DNA of 32,345 nucleotides from Tannerellaceae bacterium (lineage in GTDB: Bacteria; Bacteroidota; Bacteroidia; Bacteroidales; Tannerellaceae), in the NCBI GenBank assembly GCA_031271045.1, contig JAISWO010000053.1, positions 1-32,345 of the forward strand, given 5' to 3'. Position 1 is the stretch's first letter, and each line of letters opens with the position of its first letter. A program made the position numbers and the translations under genes. Positions 17,255-26,080 of the stretch are shown in pieces. The notes beneath the pieces are model-generated. The model was not told the origin of the DNA. It made no database searches and saw nothing but the letters and a program-made list of their open reading frames with translations.

Positions 17255-18175
17255 GTAGTATTACTCCGGGCAGGAAAACGACAAAAAGAAATAGCTAAAC
17301 TTGTAGGAAAAGCCCAATCCGTTATCAGTAGAGAACTCAAGTGCAACAGCCATAAGTGGGGATATTCTGCACGCTTAGCTCAGGAATACGCCGACGAACG
17401 CATGGAACGCTACCGGCGAAAGCGCAAGTTTACCGACAGTATCCGCAAGAAAGTAGTCAGGGAACTGACCCAGGAACAGGTCTCCTGCACAAATTGTTGG
17501 CAGAGCGAGGCGGGATGGGCTACCGATGGTAAAGCCACGAGCGTATCTAACATTTTATCAGGGAAGATAAAAAAAATGAAGGACTGCTCTATAAACATCT
17601 CAGGCACAGATTCAAACACCGGAAGCACGTGGGCGGGAAGAAGGTTGTCATACCGGATAAAGTATCCATTGATCTGCATCTCGATGTTATCAATCAAAAA
17701 CAACGTTTTGGTGACTGGGAAATTGATACTATAGTTGGCCCTGAAAACAGAGGCGCCATTTTGACCGCAACGGAACGAACTACCGGTTTCTTTTTGATGA
17801 AAAAACTGCCCAAAGAAAAGAATGCTAAGGCTTTGGCTAAAGAGCTATTTTTTTCCCTCCTGCTGCCATATAAACAATGTGTGCATTCAAGCACTTCCGA
17901 TAACGGAACCGAATTTTATGAGCACAAACGTATCGCTAAATATCTTGATGCAAACTATTTTTTTGCTCATCCCTGTTCGTCATGGGAAAGAGGACTGAAT
18001 GAATATACAAATGGCCTTATTAAGCAGCACAAGCCTAAAAAAAACAGGATTTAAAAACTTAAGCGACAGTGATATTAAACTTTTTCAATCCAAAATTAAC
18101 AGACGACCAAGAAATTTACTGAACTTTGATGCAGCTAAAGACTGGTTTTTTAGAAAAGTTGCATTGGTTACTTGA
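17255..18175 (+). pseudogene. IS30-family transposase, multiple frameshifts
   Basis: The N-terminal HTH region (from about 17255: RAGKRQKEIAKLVGKAQSV, then ISRELKCN) is followed by a scrambled stretch after 17485. A second frame from about 17590 carries the catalytic core: RFGDWEIDTIVG (first Asp), TSDNGTEF (second Asp) and AHPCSSWERGLNEYTNGLI (Glu). The core frame stops at about 18054 just after a run of eight A. A third frame restores the family tail (FKNLSDSDIKLFQSKINRRPR...) to TGA 18173-18175. At least two frameshifts and a damaged linker make it a pseudogene. A true start codon is not identified; terminal repeats were not found. Confidence 0.88.
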
Positions 18176-18420
18176 ATCTGCAGATAGTCAATCTTTCATC
18201 ATAAATTTAGACGAGTTCTAAATTGGATATATAATTCCGTTTTTGAAAGTGAAATAACCGGGGTAGAGTAAAAAATCAAGACTAAAGAAATCATAGATAA
18301 AGAAACCAACAGGTTGATGATCTTCACAAGTTGGAGTGAGAACTGCTTAGATTATGAATTTACCAGGCACGAAGCTTCTCCGATAGGATACTACCTGTGA
18401 ATGTCGATGTGTTAACTTAA
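18176..18420 (+). other. Unassigned sequence before the CRISPR leader, short orphan frame
   Basis: Mostly AT-rich and without a recognisable gene. One frame stays open from 18272 to TGA 18400 and reads ...KETNRLMIFTSWSENCLDYEF..., with a possible ATG at 18317. It could be the end of a deleted gene, but I do not recognise the family and make no functional claim. Confidence 0.25.
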
Positions 18421-18606
18421 AAGAGAAAAATAATATTTGCTTGCCTTTTTCGTTCTTTGACATGTTGAAAATGAATACAATAAAACAATTGTCGAACCCA
18501 TGATAAAAAAATATGAATGTGCATCGACAACTTTTAATTAAAAATACAACTACCTTTGCTAGCATAAATAACTATATATCAACCTGTATATTTTGTGAAA
18601 TCAAAG
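18421..18606 (+). promoter_or_regulatory. AT-rich CRISPR leader with a -7 box
   Basis: About 190 bp of AT-rich sequence precedes the first repeat. TACCTTTG at 18551-18558 matches TAnnTTTG and points into the array, so transcription would start around 18565, about 40 nt before repeat 1. The leader position is supported by intact repeats at this end and decayed repeats at the other end. Confidence 0.6.
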
Positions 18607-21600
18607 GCTGTAATTGAACCATTTGGAATTGAAACAGCATCTTCGCGTAGTGTTGTGTTTGCTTAATGTTAGCTGTAATTGAACCATTTGGAATTGAAAC
18701 CGGCAACTGGCAGATTGACGCGCGGGGGAAGTGGAAGCTGTAATTGAACCATTTGGAATTGAAACTTGATTTTTTTTGAGGCAATCTAAATCGGGCGTAA
18801 GCTGTAATTGAACCATTTGGAATTGAAACATTGCGAACATTTGTCTGATAGCACAAACGCCTCACTGTAATTGAACCATTTGGAATTGAAACGGAACTAA
18901 TCATACTCGCCGCTCGTCCTTCGATGGGGCTGTAATTGAACCATTTGGAATTGAAACTTGATAGTATAAGAATTATCCCATGATTCAAAAATTGCTGTAA
19001 TTGAACCATTTGGAATTGAAACATGTCAGCGACTGCAAACGCCTAAGCTCGATTATTGCTGTAATTGAACCATTTGGAATTGAAACTATGAACGTCCCCA
19101 CCGCCGACCGCGCGCGGAGGGGGCTGTAATTGAACCATTTGGAATTGAAACCTGCTTCACGTATGTCCGTCACCGCAACGCGCGGCTGTAATTGAACCAT
19201 TTGGAATTGAAACGCATTACGATCGACAAAGTAGACTACGTCGTTCTGAGCTGTAATTGAACCATTTGGAATTGAAACTCGTTTTATCGCATCGGCTTTA
19301 CTGTCGATTCGGAAGCTGTAATTGAACCATTTGGAATTGAAACGGGCGAGCATGACGTACGGATTAGCAGACGCGACGGCTGTAATTGAACCATTTGGAA
19401 TTGAAACGCGTTTCCGGTATTCGCAGCGCCGGCAGCGCCGTAAGCTGTAATTGAACCATTTGGAATTGAAACCGGTGTTGACGAGGATGTTATATTGTTC
19501 GCCTGTGGGCTGTAATTGAACCATTTGGAATTGAAACGTAGATCACGCCGCCTAATTTAAACGCGACAGTCGCCTGTAATTGAACCATTTGGAATTGAAA
19601 CGAACTTTCCATCTTTGAACCAGAAAGCGCGATGCACATGCTGTAATTGAACCATTTGGAATTGAAACCTTTCAGAAGCCCGGCTAAAAGGGCTTCCTCC
19701 TCGCTGTAATTGAACCATTTGGAATTGAAACTCGAAGAGGTGTTTAATATGCGGCTCATTCCTATAGCTGTAATTGAACCATTTGGAATTGAAACTACGA
19801 CGCACAACTCTAACGCATCTGCTCATAGCGGCTGTAATTGAACCATTTGGAATTGAAACGATAGTCGAAAACATGAATCGTGCGGGTAGCGGGTGCTGTA
19901 ATTGAACCATTTGGAATTGAAACCGGGGTACAAGTCCGGTGCGTCTGCCACGGGGGACGCTGTAATTGAACCATTTGGAATTGAAACAAAGGATGGCCGT
20001 CGGAGGCTTTACAAAACGACAGCGCTGTAATTGAACCATTTGGAATTGAAACCAGAAATACATAGGAAATGCAGAAAACAAACTGTGGGCTGTAATTGAA
20101 CCATTTGGAATTGAAACGGTCAACGTGGAAGGAAGGGTTTACCGCCAGTTTTGGCTGTAATTGAACCATTTGGAATTGAAACACGGCTATTGGCGATTAT
20201 ATTATGGTTGTTTTAAAGCTGTAATTGAACCATTTGGAATTGAAACGTGAGATAGCTTCCCTTCCCCTACAGGTGGGAGAGGCTGTAATTGAACCATTTG
20301 GAATTGAAACAAAAAAATCCTCAGGAAAATGCCCCAACGGATCATTGCTGTAATTGAACCATTTGGAATTGAAACTTAATGCTGTATAATCCCATAGGAG
20401 CATTGTTCCCGGGCTGTAATTGAACCATTTGGAATTGAAACTTGGCATTGAACCGAAACTGAATTGCGAACCGAACAGCTGTAATTGAACCATTTGGAAT
20501 TGAAACGAAGAAGTCAAAGAGGAGCCGGGTTCAACCCGGGAAGCTGTAATTGAACCATTTGGAATTGAAACTCCCGGTAGGCTTAATTGACGGGATAACC
20601 ACCTTCGCTGTAATTGAACCATTTGGAATTGAAACGTTTTACTTGCGTCACGCCGTCGCTGCCGATAACCTGCTGTAATTGAACCATTTGGAATTGAAAC
20701 CGGTTTAGAGGCCTCCGACCCCGACACGTCTGGGGAGCTGTAATTGAACCATTTGGAATTGAAACGTAACAGTTCTTTATCCTTATGGTTCGGATAAAAA
20801 CGCTGTAATTGAACCATTTGGAATTGAAACCGACACTGTATGCGAAAAGCGCGTACAACTGTCGTGTGCTGTAATTGAACCATTTGGAATTGAAACTTAA
20901 AAGAATATACAAAACGCACGTGGCGCGATGTAGCTGTAATTGAACCATTTGGAATTGAAACTTGAACCACACCGGGTATACTGTGCCGGAGACGCTGAGC
21001 TGTAATTGAACCATTTGGAATTGAAACTTTTTCCGGACAATTTCAGTCATTTTATTAACGAGGCTGTAATTGAACCATTTGGAATTGAAACCTGTCTTCG
21101 TACTGATTTGTCGCGTCGCTCCAGTTGGCTGTAATTGAACCATTTGGAATTGAAACACGTTTGCGTTAAACTGTACCGAGCCCTTTGCGTAGCTGTAATT
21201 GAACCATTTGGAATTGAAACTCGTCTTTGCGTTATAGTTAAAGGCGTGGTCTATTTCGCTGTAATTGAACCATTTGGAATTGAAACCGGTAGTGCGGGCA
21301 GTCTTCTCCTTTTCCTGTTGGCTGTAATTGAACCATTTGGAATTGAAACTTGATTTTTGTGAACCGGTTCAGGTGGTCGAGTATTTGCTGTAATTGAACC
21401 ATTTGGAATTGAAACTAGACGGCGGCGGCATCGTGTCAAACCATATCGAGGCTGTAATTGAACCATTTGGAATTGAAACTATGAATGACTTCGTGGCTGA
21501 GTGTTTGCCGACCGAGCTGTAATTGAACCATTTGGAATTGAAACGAAAGTGAACTCCGGCGCCATGCGGTTGATAGCATGGCTGTAATTGAACCATTTGG

Positions 21601-21722
21601 AATTGAAAATCGTTATCTTCTCGCGTGGGGGGATAGCTGCCAACGCTGTAATTGAACCATTTGGAATTGAAATCATTTGACAAAAAAGGGGGTTATTGAT
21701 GTTTTGGGGGCTGTAATTGAAC
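18607..21722 (+). CRISPR. CRISPR array: 48 full repeats plus one truncated, no adjacent cas genes
   Basis: The 29-bp repeat begins GCTGTAATTGAACC and ends TTTGGAATTGAAAC. Starts occur at 18607, 18672, 18737, 18801, 18864 and so on to 21645, with a final truncated copy at 21710-21722. Repeat-to-repeat distances are 62-67 bp, giving unique spacers of 33-38 bp. The ATTGAAAC end is the classic 8-nt 5' handle of type I-A/I-B and type III crRNAs, so transcription is probably rightward. The distal end confirms this: repeats 47 and 48 end in GAAAA and GAAAT, and repeat 49 breaks after 13 bp. Repeats 5 and 16 have A or C instead of the first G. No Cas1, Cas2, Cas6 or effector gene is seen in the window, so any Cas proteins must come from elsewhere. 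Confidence 0.98.
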
Positions 21723-21817
21723 TACCCGAAGTATCATGGAGCGACTTATGGAAAGACTCAACTGCAGTGTAATGAGTGGATACATCACTTATCCGATATT
21801 TTGTTAAAAACCACTTA
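21723..21817. other. Short unassigned spacer between the CRISPR end and the MITE-like element
   Basis: No gene or repeat recognised. The sequence following the truncated last repeat (TACCCGAAGTATC...) is not repeat-like, so the array was cut off here by deletion or by insertion of foreign sequence. Confidence 0.4.
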
Positions 21818-22250
21818 GTACATGACAAAAAATAAATAAACTGCTGGTATTCGGCAAAACAGTTCTATTTTTGTTTTGAAAGAACCCTAATAATCAGTAA
21901 TTGAGAGGAAAACTTCGCATGTTTATTATTGTTTGGATACAGACTTGATAGCCTTGTTGGATGTTCAATGACCTGAAGGTTGGTTGCTGCAGGTTTTGGC
22001 CTCCAGAAAACCGGATTTTCTATGTCAACAATCAACTCTGTTATTTGTCCGGGAGTAAAGTCAAAAACAAAGATGGGATACTTGAACTGTCATTTATTGT
22101 CTGTTTCAATCAACCGTAGCATGCACAGGAAATATACACGGCAGAAGACAGAAGTACTTATTCAAACACGGGTTGACAATAATCGCAAGCATCTTGCTAA
22201 ACCACCAAAAATAAACAGAATATAGAGATCTTCAAGTTTTTGTCATGTAC
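21818..22250. mobile_element. MITE-like element, 433 bp, with 14-bp perfect inverted repeats
   Basis: GTACATGACAAAAA at 21818-21831 is the exact reverse complement of the right end at 22237-22250. Both ends are flanked by the triplet TTA (21815-21817 and 22251-22253), consistent with a 3-bp target duplication. The interior has no intact transposase: the longest frame (about 80 codons, 21980-22225) shows no domain. It is therefore either a non-autonomous element or an internally deleted insertion sequence. The parental family is not identified. Confidence 0.6.
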
Positions 22251-22345
22251 TTAGTATTTTATGTTTAAACTGTTTCTGAATTTTATAGAGTTGTGAGGCA
22301 CAAAGGCGTTGGGTAGGTTTCCGGACGGTAAGCGTTTTTTTTGAT

Positions 22346-22353
22346 TACTTTTG
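22346..22353 (+). promoter_or_regulatory. -7 box for the outer-membrane-like protein gene
   Basis: TACTTTTG matches TAnnTTTG. It lies 22 nt before ATG 22375, so upstream in-frame starts at 22351 are ruled out as they would fall inside the promoter. Confidence 0.55.
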
Positions 22354-22374
22354 CCCTTAAAAACAATGATTACG

Positions 22375-23454
22375 ATGAAATCTTATTCATTCCTGATGGT
22401 CCTTCTTTGGGGAATAGGTGCTTCTGTCTGTGCGCAGGAGGTGGTATGGAAGACGGACGTTCGTTCCTTTTTCGATAATACCGAATTTGCCGGTTCACGG
22501 GTTCAGATGCCGCAGACAATGGCAGGGGTGCGTCTCGCGCCCGAGGTTGGTCTTAGTCTGGGAGCGGACGGCAAGCATCGCATGATGGCGGGGATAGATG
22601 TCTTGCATGAATACGGGAGCCAGCAGGCGATTGACTTCTACGACCCGGTGATCTACTACGAATATGAAGGCCGTCTTTTCCGTTTTTATGCCGGAGCTAT
22701 TCCCCGCCGCCTGACGTTGGACAGGTATCCGAGGATGTTCTTCCAGGATTCTATACTGAATTATCGTCCTACTATCAATGGCATATTCTGGGAATATAGC
22801 GTAAATGGTCATTATGCGAATGTATGGCTGGACTGGGCGAGCCGTCAGACGCCTCTGCGGCATGAGTCTTTTTTCATGGGATGGTCGGGACGCTACAACC
22901 AGGGTATCCTTTATGCGCAGCATTTTGGTTATATGTTTCATTTTGCCGGGAAGATGAACCCGGAGGTTTACGAAGCGCTGCATGATAATGGGTTGCTTCT
23001 GACATCTGTTGGCATTGACCTCGGCTCCAGGGTTGCAGGCTTCGGGAAATTGGAGGCGAACCTGGGATGGGCGGTTGCTCTGGAGCGTGACAGAGAGCTC
23101 GACGTATGGCAGAGGCCTCAGGGCATACTGTCTGAAACAAAGATTGAATACAAAGGTTTGGGACTCTTTAATACCTATTACAAAGGAGGCCGGCAGCAGG
23201 TCTATTACGGCGATCACGGCAATGCCTTGTACTGGGGCGATCCGGTTTACCGTTCCGGCGAATACGACAGGGTGGACCTGTATATTAACTTCATACAGAC
23301 GGCAGCCGTGAAGCTGCGGTTTGTATATTCGCTCCATTTTACGGAGCAACAGATTTATCATGAACAAGCTTTTTACGCAACATTCGACTTAGACAATCTG
23401 AGACACAAGAAAGATGAAAAGAAATATCCATCCCTGTGGGATACGTGGTTTTAA
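22375..23454 (+). CDS. Predicted outer-membrane beta-barrel-like protein, function unknown
   Basis: A 359-residue protein from ATG 22375 (MKSYSFLMV). An ATG at 22366 is also possible. The signal peptide ends near SVCAQ|EVV (residue 20). The mature sequence is rich in alternating aromatic and polar residues and Gly (for example VIYYEYEGRLFRFYAGAIP, NVWLDWASR, LGLFNTYYKGGRQQVYYGD), as in transmembrane beta-strands. This suggests a porin-like barrel, but no named family is recognised. Its last 41 bp overlap the start of the GT39 gene, so the two are cotranscribed and probably work on the same envelope glycan; that link is inferred from position only. Confidence 0.6.
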   Translation: MKSYSFLMVLLWGIGASVCAQEVVWKTDVRSFFDNTEFAGSRVQMPQTMAGVRLAPEVGLSLGADGKHRMMAGIDVLHEYGSQQAIDFYDPVIYYEYEGRLFRFYAGAIPRRLTLDRYPRMFFQDSILNYRPTINGIFWEYSVNGHYANVWLDWASRQTPLRHESFFMGWSGRYNQGILYAQHFGYMFHFAGKMNPEVYEALHDNGLLLTSVGIDLGSRVAGFGKLEANLGWAVALERDRELDVWQRPQGILSETKIEYKGLGLFNTYYKGGRQQVYYGDHGNALYWGDPVYRSGEYDRVDLYINFIQTAAVKLRFVYSLHFTEQQIYHEQAFYATFDLDNLRHKKDEKKYPSLWDTWF

Positions 23455-25126
23455 GTGGGAGTGGGTGTTCGCCCTTTTCCTGTTTGCCTGGATGTGTATG
23501 AACCTGGTGCAGTCTGTTTGCACGGAGGTCCTGAGTGATGAGGCCTATTATTATATGTATGGCGAGCATCTGAGCTGGGGGTATTTCGACCATCCGCCGG
23601 CGGTGGGAGTGATGACGTATGTGTCGAGTTTACTGTTTGGGGGCAATCTGGGGGTGAGGTTTGCGACGGTTATCCTTCAGTTGGGCGCCATTGTGGTGAT
23701 ATGGAAGATACTGTCCGAGCGGTCGCCGGACAGGGGTAAGGTGGTTTTGTTCTTCCTTCTGACGGCCTCTTTTGTCATGTTCCAGGCGTATGGGTGGGTT
23801 ACGACGCCGGATGTGCCTTTGTTGTTTTTTGCCGCACTGTTCCTCTATGGTTATAAACGGTTTCTGGAATCGGATTCGCTTGCGAACGTTCTTCTGCTGG
23901 CCGTTTCGATGGCGGGGATGACATACAGCAAATACCATGCGGCGCTGATTGTCGGCCTTGTTCTTTTGTCGAACCTGCGGCTGCTGGCGCGCTGGAAGAT
24001 CTGGGCGGCGGGGCTGCTGGCGTTGTTGCTGCTGGTTCCCCATTTTTACTGGCAGGCGGCGAACGACTTTCCCAGTTTCCAGTACCATCTGAGCGACCGC
24101 AGCCGCAGCTTCCGGTGGATATACTTGTTGGAATACCTGCCGAACCAGTTGTTGGTCTTCAATCCGTTCACGTTCGGGGCGGCGGTCTATGTGCTGACGA
24201 AGTACAGGCCGGCAGATGCGTTCGAGCGCGGGTTGTATTTCCTGGCTGCCGGGCTTGTTATTTTCTTCTGGGGGACGGCTTTCAGGGGGCATGTCGAGCC
24301 TCATTGGACGGTCGTGGCCAGTATTCCGATGCTGGTACTGCTCTATCGCCGCAGCTTGAAGGACGAGCGGCTGATGCGTTACGTCAGGAAATGGATTGCG
24401 CCCTCGCTGCTGCTGCTATTGGTGGCGCGCGTGCTGCTGACGACGGACGGTTTGTTGCCTGCTTCCTTATCTTTCAGCGGCAAGGAAAAGGTGAGCCGGC
24501 GGATCGAGCGCATTGCGGGCGACTTGCCGGTGGTTTTCACCGGCTCGTTCCAAGCGTCGTCCAACTACCATTTCCATACGAAGAAAGAAGCCTTTACGCT
24601 GAGTTCGGCCACCGGGCGAAGGACGCAGTACGACTTGCTGGAGAAGGAGCTCGGCAGGCAGGGGCAGCCGGTTTTTGTATGCCAGGACAACAGCAGCAAG
24701 TCGGAGCGATACGAAGTGGACGGTGGTGTTGTTTACGGATACTTTGTTGATCGTCTGCAAACGGTCAACCGGGAGGAGATCACCTATACGCTGGATCGTA
24801 CGGACGCCTTGCCGGGCGATACGTTATGGATTCCTTTTACGCTGCGCAACCCGACGGCTCATGCGATCGACCTCCGGCATCCGGAGTTACCGGTGAGCTG
24901 CCGGGCCGTATATGCGATCGGGCGGAAGAAGGAGGCTTGTATGGTCGACTGCGAATGGGTCGAGCCGCTGGCGGTGATTCCGGCTCAGGGCTCGGTCAGC
25001 GGGCAGGTGCGGACGATTGTCCCGGCTCTGGACGCGGGGAGGTATCAGTTTGCGCTGACGCTTGTGAATCCGATCTGCGCGGCGCGCAACAGCGCGTATG
25101 TCCCGTTTGAGATCCTCCGGAAATGA
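23414..25126 (+). CDS. GT39/ArnT-type membrane glycosyltransferase
   Basis: A 570-residue protein. After the first membrane segment (about 18-35) comes the GT-C signature SDEAYYYMYGEHLSWGYF then DHPP (41-62), with the catalytic Asp42-Glu43 pair and the DHPP motif of PMT/ArnT enzymes. About ten hydrophobic segments fill residues 18-360. The last 200 residues are soluble, with a beta-rich tail (DALPGDTLWIPFTLRNPTA...) like an immunoglobulin-type fold. Such enzymes move a sugar from a polyprenyl-phosphate donor to lipid A, protein or another glycan outside the inner membrane; the acceptor is unknown. The chosen start overlaps the upstream gene by 41 bp. I see no later ATG that would keep the first membrane segment, so the overlap looks real. 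Confidence 0.88.
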   Translation: MKRNIHPCGIRGFKWEWVFALFLFAWMCMNLVQSVCTEVLSDEAYYYMYGEHLSWGYFDHPPAVGVMTYVSSLLFGGNLGVRFATVILQLGAIVVIWKILSERSPDRGKVVLFFLLTASFVMFQAYGWVTTPDVPLLFFAALFLYGYKRFLESDSLANVLLLAVSMAGMTYSKYHAALIVGLVLLSNLRLLARWKIWAAGLLALLLLVPHFYWQAANDFPSFQYHLSDRSRSFRWIYLLEYLPNQLLVFNPFTFGAAVYVLTKYRPADAFERGLYFLAAGLVIFFWGTAFRGHVEPHWTVVASIPMLVLLYRRSLKDERLMRYVRKWIAPSLLLLLVARVLLTTDGLLPASLSFSGKEKVSRRIERIAGDLPVVFTGSFQASSNYHFHTKKEAFTLSSATGRRTQYDLLEKELGRQGQPVFVCQDNSSKSERYEVDGGVVYGYFVDRLQTVNREEITYTLDRTDALPGDTLWIPFTLRNPTAHAIDLRHPELPVSCRAVYAIGRKKEACMVDCEWVEPLAVIPAQGSVSGQVRTIVPALDAGRYQFALTLVNPICAARNSAYVPFEILRK

Positions 25127-25199
25127 GGCGTTTGGTGCGGCGGTTGCAAAAAAAACCTCCGACAGTCGCCTGCCAGAGGGAAGATACGTCCTCTCTTAG

Positions 25200-25235
25200 T
25201 AATGCAACCGGAGCGCCCGGCGGAGAGGAGCATTA
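25200..25235. terminator. Weak candidate bidirectional terminator
   Basis: TAATGC (25200-25205) pairs with GCATTA (25230-25235) around a GC-rich interior, in the 126-bp gap between the convergent GT39 and DUF6261 genes. No strong U-tract follows, so this is only a positional guess. Confidence 0.25.
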
Positions 25236-25252
25236 GACTTAAGGCTGAAAGA

Positions 25253-26011
25253 TTACATATCCGTTTTTTTCGCTTTGCGCATGCCGGCTTGTTGGGCCAG
25301 GATGTTTTTGTAGCGTGTGATGATGGCATTCAGTTCGTCGACAAAGTCGGCGTAAGCGCTTTCACCCTGGATGAGGATGAGGGCTTCGAGGCGGACGACG
25401 ATGTCGCGGAAGGCGCGGTCGACGTCGAGGCGCGTGGCTCGCATCTGTGCCGAGGGCCGTTTGGCGAGTTCGCCGTAGCGTGCTTCCATCAAGCTTTTGA
25501 ATTGTTGGTTGGCGAAGTAAAGTTCGTCTAACCATTTCAACAGGCCGAGGGCGGTGATGGCCGGGTTGAGGCTTGAGGGATTGTTGTCGGTAATAATTTC
25601 GTTCGGGTCATAGCCCAGTTCGCGCAGGAGGTCGTCAATGGCGGCTGTTTCTTCGTCGAACGAGCGACTGGCGATGTTGCCGTAGTGTTGGAAGATGGCG
25701 TCGACTACTTCGGCAGCCTTTTGCTTGTCGGCATCGAAGTGGTTGAGGCCCGATTTGACGGCATCAGCCACTCCGCGGTACACCGAATCGCGCCGGTGGT
25801 CCTGGTCTTTGATTTCCTTCGTGTATTCGCTCTTGAGAACGAGGTCGAGCAAGGCCACTTCCTGGTCGTAATGTCCCTTGAAAACGTTGTATTCTGTTGT
25901 GATACCCAAGGCCGCCGGGGTCTTTCCCTTGATCAGCGCGTCGATTGTTTCATACATTTCTACGTGCGCTTCGTTGCGCATGTGAGCGGTGTCTATACGT
26001 ACTATCTTCAT
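25253..26011 (-). CDS. DUF6261 family protein, function unknown
   Basis: A 252-residue, highly charged helical protein with no signal peptide. It matches the DUF6261 pattern as I know it: MRNEAHVEMY near the N-terminus (11-20), YRGVADAVKSGLNHFD (78-93), KAAEVVDAIFQHYGNI (98-113), the acidic helix DEETAAIDDLLREL (119-132), and a C-terminal FVDELNAIITRY helix. Bacteroidales genomes often hold several DUF6261 genes; their role is unknown. The gene converges with GT39. A divergent paralogue is encoded at 4566-5363. Its best promoter candidate (26594-26566) lies beyond the tandem array at 26081-26544, implying a repeat-filled 5' leader of about 550 nt. Confidence 0.8.
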   Translation of the reverse strand: MKIVRIDTAHMRNEAHVEMYETIDALIKGKTPAALGITTEYNVFKGHYDQEVALLDLVLKSEYTKEIKDQDHRRDSVYRGVADAVKSGLNHFDADKQKAAEVVDAIFQHYGNIASRSFDEETAAIDDLLRELGYDPNEIITDNNPSSLNPAITALGLLKWLDELYFANQQFKSLMEARYGELAKRPSAQMRATRLDVDRAFRDIVVRLEALILIQGESAYADFVDELNAIITRYKNILAQQAGMRKAKKTDM

Positions 26012-26080
26012 CGAAGTAAAAATTTAAGATGCAATTAGTATTATGTTATTTATCTCATTGATTTTCTTTTTCCTCTCTTA

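Noticed and set aside
19924..19958. tRNA-like 3' end (TACAAGTCC...CTGCCA) in one CRISPR spacer
   Set aside because: The flanking bases do not form a T-stem and the rest of a tRNA is absent; it may only hint at a tRNA-bearing protospacer.
18572..21683. Long minus-strand open frames with repeating peptides (SIPNGSITA, FNSKWFNYS, FQFQMVQLQ)
   Set aside because: These are the CRISPR repeat translated in three frames. No start signal or family supports them.
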